Part shown: positions 59,578 to 64,000 of the stretch, in pieces
How positions within the stretch are numbered: the first letter of the stretch is position 1
Layout of the letters: each line of letters starts with the position of its first letter
Origin: Parascedosporium putredinis
Taxonomy: Eukaryota > Ascomycota > Sordariomycetes > Microascales > Microascaceae
DNA: 64,000 nucleotides
Direction: 5' to 3'
Assembly: GCA_949357655.1 (NCBI GenBank)
Contig: CASHTG010000001.1
Coordinates: 2,170,001 to 2,234,000 of the forward strand
Translations under genes and position numbers: made by a program
Notes under the pieces: model-generated
What the model was told of the DNA's origin: nothing
Databases searched by the model: none
Seen by the model: only the letters and a program-made list of their open reading frames with translations

Positions 59578-61920
59578 AGGCAACAGGCCTTGCTTTTCCG
59601 AGACGCGGACAAGCCCAGCTAAGCATGCTGACAACTCACCGAAATCCTTGGCTCGGCTTCGAGAAGATGAGGCAAGATGAAAAAAGAAAGACTAAAGAAA
59701 AAGAAAATGCTCTCTCTCTCAACCTTTACTTTGTGCAATCAATTTCCGTTTGGGGGCTCTTTGTCATGTGTTACGTCAACGGCTCTGCTCGGGAAGGTAC
59801 TTGCTCAATACCTTGTCCAAGTATAGTGTAATACGTGGAGGAAGAGAAGAGTCTTTTTCTCTCCTTGCTGGACGGTTTGCCAATCCTCGGTTGGCAGGGG
59901 TTCCTTTTGGGCAAGCGAGTCAACATCCGGTTTAGCGTCCTTGCGGCAAGGGGTCACAGCTCCTCGCACTCGCATCAGGGATCTCTGACGGGGACGGGTG
60001 ACGGTTCACGAACCCAGCCCTGGTCAATAATTTCGAGGACTGACGAGGTGATGGGAGAGGGGATGGGGGCACTTCAGATGCTTTGGACTTTTGTGATTTC
60101 TTGTCCTTTGCCTCCCACCAATCGCCTTTTTCCTCTCCGTTTTATGGTTTTCTTTTTCTTTTTTTCTTTTTCTTTTACTTTCTCGTCCCCTGTGATTCCC
60201 TCTTGGGCCCCTTCTATTCCTTCCTCTCCCTAATAACCGCCGCTTGAAATCAACCAGCCAGTCACACACAGTGGTTGGCTATTCCTGAACGAGCATAGCA
60301 CTTCCAGAGCCCCTTGGTCGGTTGGAGGAAAACCATGTCTAGCCCTGATCCCTCGTCAGCGGTGTGGCGCCGTTACTTTATGTTACGCTATTCCGGAACA
60401 CAGTCCGACGACAGCGTGGACATCTGTCACATCCCCCAAGCGTGCACTGTATTACTGTAGACTGGAGCTTCGATCACATCGAGGGACCTGGGGGTCCGTT
60501 TCTGCGCGGTAATACCTTCCGTCACAATGACAGGGCCCAGCTGCAGTTGGTCGAGAGAGTGCCTCCTCGTCCTTGCAGAAATACCGTGGGAAAGGGAAAG
60601 GAGGAGGAAAAGGAAGGAGAGAAAGCGTTGATGGTATCAGTATTCGGCGACGTGGTGTTGAGGAAACCCACCACGTTGCAACGGACGGGTACCAAACAAG
60701 GAAGCATAAGAGAATGGGACGGTATCACCGTGTTCAGTGTCTTTGATGTGCGCGTCACGTCAAAGTCCTGCAAGAAATATTACAACGAGGTCTTCTCGTC
60801 TTCGCTGTCACACAAAAGCGTTGATCAAAACGTAGTGGATTAGCTAATAAGGATCTCTAATGTAGCTCCTGTTTTTCTTTTCTTCTTTTTCTTGGGTAAT
60901 ATTACCCCTTTCAAAGCAGTTGGATCGTCCACTCTCCTTATTAAAGTGTCTCCAGGGATCTCTGGAGCCCGATCCACCACCATTTTGCTTTTTAATTGTT
61001 TTGTTCATCGCGTTCGGGAAAGGCGGGTTTTTGTTACCGTGGAAAGAGAACATGCTCCCCTTGACCCTAATATATCCCAACCTCGGGGACTGGGCTTCTC
61101 TTCCTTTGACCCCCGCATTGAACCACTCCTGATCTGACTAAGTTGCATCGGTTTATCCAACTCGGTCAGTCAAGCTCGCTCCCACAAAGAGCGCTCCGAC
61201 CAAAAAGAAAAGAAAAACAAAACGGGGGCAGGGCATGTAAATTGAAGAGCTACGACCTCCAAACGAGAACCATTTTACCTCTCGAAGGGTTCCGTCCGGC
61301 GCGACGGTGGCACAGGGACGACTTGTTGGATGAAGGACCCAGAAAGGCATCGGCTGGGGTTTGCCCAGGACTGGTTAGTCTATTACTTCGTACTTGACTT
61401 TAGCGCACTTTATGCTTGACCACAGAATCTCAAGATGCGGGCACCGACCATGCCCAATAGCTTTTCGACCCTAAGCTAGGGGCTGAGGCGAGGGTGGCCT
61501 TCTTTTGACCTGGTTCAACCTAATTTCTTCGAAATGGGGCTGTCAAAGACCTCGAGCACGGAGCGTGCCCAATACCAAGAGAAAAAGACTCGGCGGATTC
61601 CTCGAAGCGATATCAAATGCGTTTTATAGAAGGGGGATGGAATTTGAGGGGTATTCGCTTCTTTTTCCATGTGCTCAAGTGAAGATTTATTGGGCTATTT
61701 CGTTTGGCCATGTCGTCGAGCGTGGATCGACCTCTCTTTTCGACCGTTTCCATTCTCCAAGGCCTTCTTTTTCTCTTCCTTTTTCTCTTTCTCCATCTTC
61801 TTATTTAAAATTGCATCGAGAAGCAAGGAGAGACCCGAGGCTTTGGTTCTTTGAAACGATGCAATGCCGCCTTGTTTGGTGGCCGAAATTGAGAATGAAG
61901 GTCATTCACGAGAGGAAGAG

Positions 61921-61957
61921 AAAAAAAAAAAAAGAAAAAGAAAAAAAAAAAAAAAAA
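61921..61957 (+). repeat. A-rich low-complexity tract
   Basis: A13, A5 and A17 separated by single G. It forms the Lys/Glu-rich middle of the accidental 260-codon frame at 61505-62287. Confidence 0.9.
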
Positions 61958-62189
61958 CGGAAAGTAATGGATCCCTTGTCGTCGGTGTTTGTCCCAAACC
62001 CCAAAACCCGCCGTTTCCCTGGAGGGTACTTTCCGGTCATCTGGGTTCGTTATTGCTTCGGTCTCGCAATTGGTGACCCCAATACCAGAGTCCTGGGAAA
62101 ATCGGTTGTTTCTGGACTTCATCAAAGGATTTTGGGGGAAACTGAAGGGGAGGGGTGGGGCCAGTACGTAAACCTCATGTGCTTTGGCG

Positions 62190-62200
62190 GTACGAAGTAC
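62190..62200. repeat. GTACGAAGTAC motif, copy 3
   Basis: Identical 11-mer to those at 36240 and 59567; a 10-base reverse-complement partial copy (TACTTCGTAC) lies at 61384-61393. Confidence 0.85.
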
Positions 62201-63093
62201 AATTTGGAGCGACTCGAGGATTTCTGTCTCAGTGTGTTGATGAACCCCTCCCCCAAACTTCCGCATTCTCATCTAGATTTGGACTAGTGTCCTTCTGACG
62301 GCTGATGTACCCATCATTCCGGGTACCATGAGGGTACAACATTGGTTGCGCCAAGGGCTGCCGTGACTGTGGTGACTGTCCCTCTCTCTTCCCTTCAGGT
62401 GATGTTTGGCGAGGTTCAAAAAAGGCTGCTGAGCAGAGCATCGACTTTGTATCCTCAGCCACTCAGCACCACACAAAGTTTTTCCCTTTTCTCGCGCATC
62501 ACGACGAAACCAAAAGGCTAAAACACCGGCGCATTTGCCACGCCGTTCCTCAGTCCGTGCTCGGCTTTCGGGCGCGCGCGAGCGTGGGAAAAGCCCACGG
62601 AAAGAGAAATGAACTCTGCCGCATCTAGCCTAGAGCATGAGCAGCCCTTTCGTAGCGTTCGGAAATAGTCCAGGACGGTAAGGGCCGGCTCCTTTAGCGG
62701 ATTGCACCTATTAGCCCGCAGCAAGGGCGCGGGCAGCCAGCAGAAGTCGAGCCCCAGTGCCATTTCCAAAACGCCAACGAGTCCTGCTTCATGGTAGTGG
62801 TAGGCCATTGATGGTGGACTGGAATGGGGGAAGCGGTGGACACCAGGGGGAGGCAACTGAAGAAAAGGATAAAGCTCAGAGGCCTTTTGGTTGGCTAAGC
62901 CTGTCGCCAAGGAGGCGGACTGGGTACCCGCCAAGTACAACGTCGTCCATGTCGGTTGGAACCCGCAGTCCGGCTTGGTGCAGCGGGCCATCACCCCCTC
63001 CCCCTCCCTCGTCTCTCTCTCTCGCCCACGCCCACGCCCACGCCCGTCAACCCATTTGGGGTTCCCTTGGGCCCGGTACTCCTATCAACGTAC

Positions 63094-63115
63094 GACCCAA
63101 CGCCAGGGTTGGGTC
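63094..63115. repeat. 8-bp inverted repeat (GACCCAAC/GTTGGGTC)
   Basis: Perfect 8-bp arms around a 6-base loop, about 700 bp upstream of the last start codon. A second hairpin follows 19 bp further on. Confidence 0.8.
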
Positions 63116-63133
63116 GGCGTTGTATCCCTCTGG

Positions 63134-63160
63134 AGTACCCCGTATTCTGGATGGGGTACT
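63134..63160. repeat. 8-bp inverted repeat (AGTACCCC/GGGGTACT)
   Basis: Perfect 8-bp arms around an 11-base loop, the second of two neighbouring hairpins upstream of the gene at the right edge. Confidence 0.8.
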
Positions 63161-63816
63161 GTATTGTGCGCCACTCGTCGCTCGCCTGGACGGCACGGCG
63201 AGTCCACTGCTCTTCACATACGACTGTGGACCACACTACTGTAGGCGCCTTGTCGACTTCCCTGTTTCCTCGGACCAGTCTCCGTCCTTCCTTCCACACC
63301 CCATGCACTCAATAATAACACCTCTCTCCACTCCTCTTTCCTCAAATCTCCTCCCTCTTCCACTTCCTCCCTCCCTCTGGACTTCACATCCATTCTTCTC
63401 CGTCGCACCACCTCACCTGGCTTTGTCCGCCAATTGCTGGTTTTGCGTGGAATTCCGAACGATCGACCACCTCAACACAATCGTCGGCTGCGACCTTGAG
63501 AACCATTTCTCGTCGATCGACCCGACGTCTACGAGAGCTTGATACTGCGAGATCCTGCTCGCTAGCCTCCCTTGAATTTCGATCCCACTTATACGCTCCT
63601 CCCCGTCCGGATTGCTAGTGTACCGTCAGCATTATCTCACCTCAAAAAAGTCCACCACGAACTAAGCGCACGTCGACATTGAGTAATCACCGTTTAGTTT
63701 TGTTCTTTTTGTCGAAAGAGTGCTGGGGTTTCTATTCTCTCTCTCTCCCTCTATCATCTACAGCATCACCACCTCTTAATTGGCACCCAGCCTTCGCCAA
63801 GTAACCCGACGACACC

Positions 63817-64000
63817 ATGAGTTCCGCACCTCCTGCCACCACTCCTACCCAGGATAAGGGTAAGGAGAAGGAGAAGAAGGGCGTTGGCAAGCTTCTCGCC
63901 CGTATGAAGACAGTCCTCAAGAAGGGCGAGTCCTCCCGACGATTCTCAATCGTAGGCTCCAAGAGCACCAAAAGACGTAAGTCATCTCATCTCCCCACCG
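63817..64000 (+). CDS. First exon of an unidentified basic protein (partial, runs off the window)
   Basis: The start MSSAPPATTPTQDKGKEKEK is followed by a basic, probably helical segment (KKGVGKLLARMKTVLKKGES) and SSRRFSIVGSKSTK. The exon ends at about 63976, where a clear GTAAGT donor follows, so the protein continues beyond the window. An A-rich start context (GACACCATGA) and a long C/T-rich upstream stretch, with a possible 5' UTR splice acceptor (CTACAG ending at 63763), support a real gene. About 53 residues are visible. They hold no diagnostic domain and I do not assign a function. No frameshift is seen in this short piece. Confidence 0.65.
   Translation, partial: MSSAPPATTPTQDKGKEKEKKGVGKLLARMKTVLKKGESSRRFSIVGSKSTKRRKSSHLPT

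Larger units (their letters stand above)
47129..63816. other. Second gene-free stretch, 16.7 kb
   Basis: No frame on either strand shows a known domain. The longest (260 codons at 61505-62287, 182 codons at 54428-54973, 166 codons at 50645-51145 on the minus strand) are low-complexity or overlap other frames of similar length. Features present are a decayed minisatellite (50.8-50.95 kb), (ATGG)n and a 10-bp hairpin near 52.2 kb, long pyrimidine tracts at 56.1 and 57.2 kb, an A-rich run at 61.9 kb, and two hairpins plus C/T-rich DNA upstream of the gene at the right edge. Two exact copies and one partial copy of GTACGAAGTAC lie at 59.6-62.2 kb. Confidence 0.55.

Overview
This window is nuclear DNA of a filamentous ascomycete (Pezizomycotina, most likely a Sordariomycete). 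The genes are split by spliceosomal GT-AG introns. The families present are typical of moulds: a Zn(II)2Cys6 regulator, an NCS1 purine-cytosine permease, a microsomal P450 and an MFS carrier, beside eukaryotic housekeeping genes (RIB7, BUB3, CCDC124). I see no bacterial operon features, CRISPR array, rRNA, convincing tRNA or transposon. The species cannot be named from the sequence.

Layout. Positions 2.2-5.0 kb hold RIB7 (+) and, tail to tail with it, an NCS1 permease (-). A long-intron cytochrome P450 (+) lies at 7.6-11.3 kb. Three minus-strand genes follow at 12.5-18.2 kb: a membrane-anchored protein of unknown function with an acidic tail, a conserved-looking protein of unknown function, and a CCDC124-type ribosome-associated coiled-coil protein. 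Next is a 19-kb stretch with no recognisable gene (18.2-37.4 kb), rich in microsatellites and pyrimidine tracts. An MFS transporter (37.4-39.5 kb) and a Zn2Cys6 transcription factor (41.5-44.8 kb), both +, are followed by BUB3 (-, 45.7-47.1 kb). A second gene-free stretch of about 16.7 kb runs to the first exon of an unidentified basic protein at the right edge.

The most striking observation is technical but important. Nearly every recognisable gene needs one-base corrections to read through, and in at least 13 places the correction falls in a short homopolymer (C5 for C6, T5 for T6, G4 for G3 and so on). RIB7, BUB3 and CCDC124 are unlikely to be dead together, so homopolymer-length errors in the assembly are the simplest explanation, and any automatic annotation of this contig will be fragmented.

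The genes do not form an obvious pathway or biosynthetic cluster; the P450 has no synthase beside it. I found no convincing new biological system. The items most worth checking are a repeated near-palindromic 11-mer (GTACGAAGTAC), the two gene-free stretches, a chain of upstream ORFs before the transcription factor, a 614-bp intron inside the P450 heme motif, and the two unknown minus-strand proteins.
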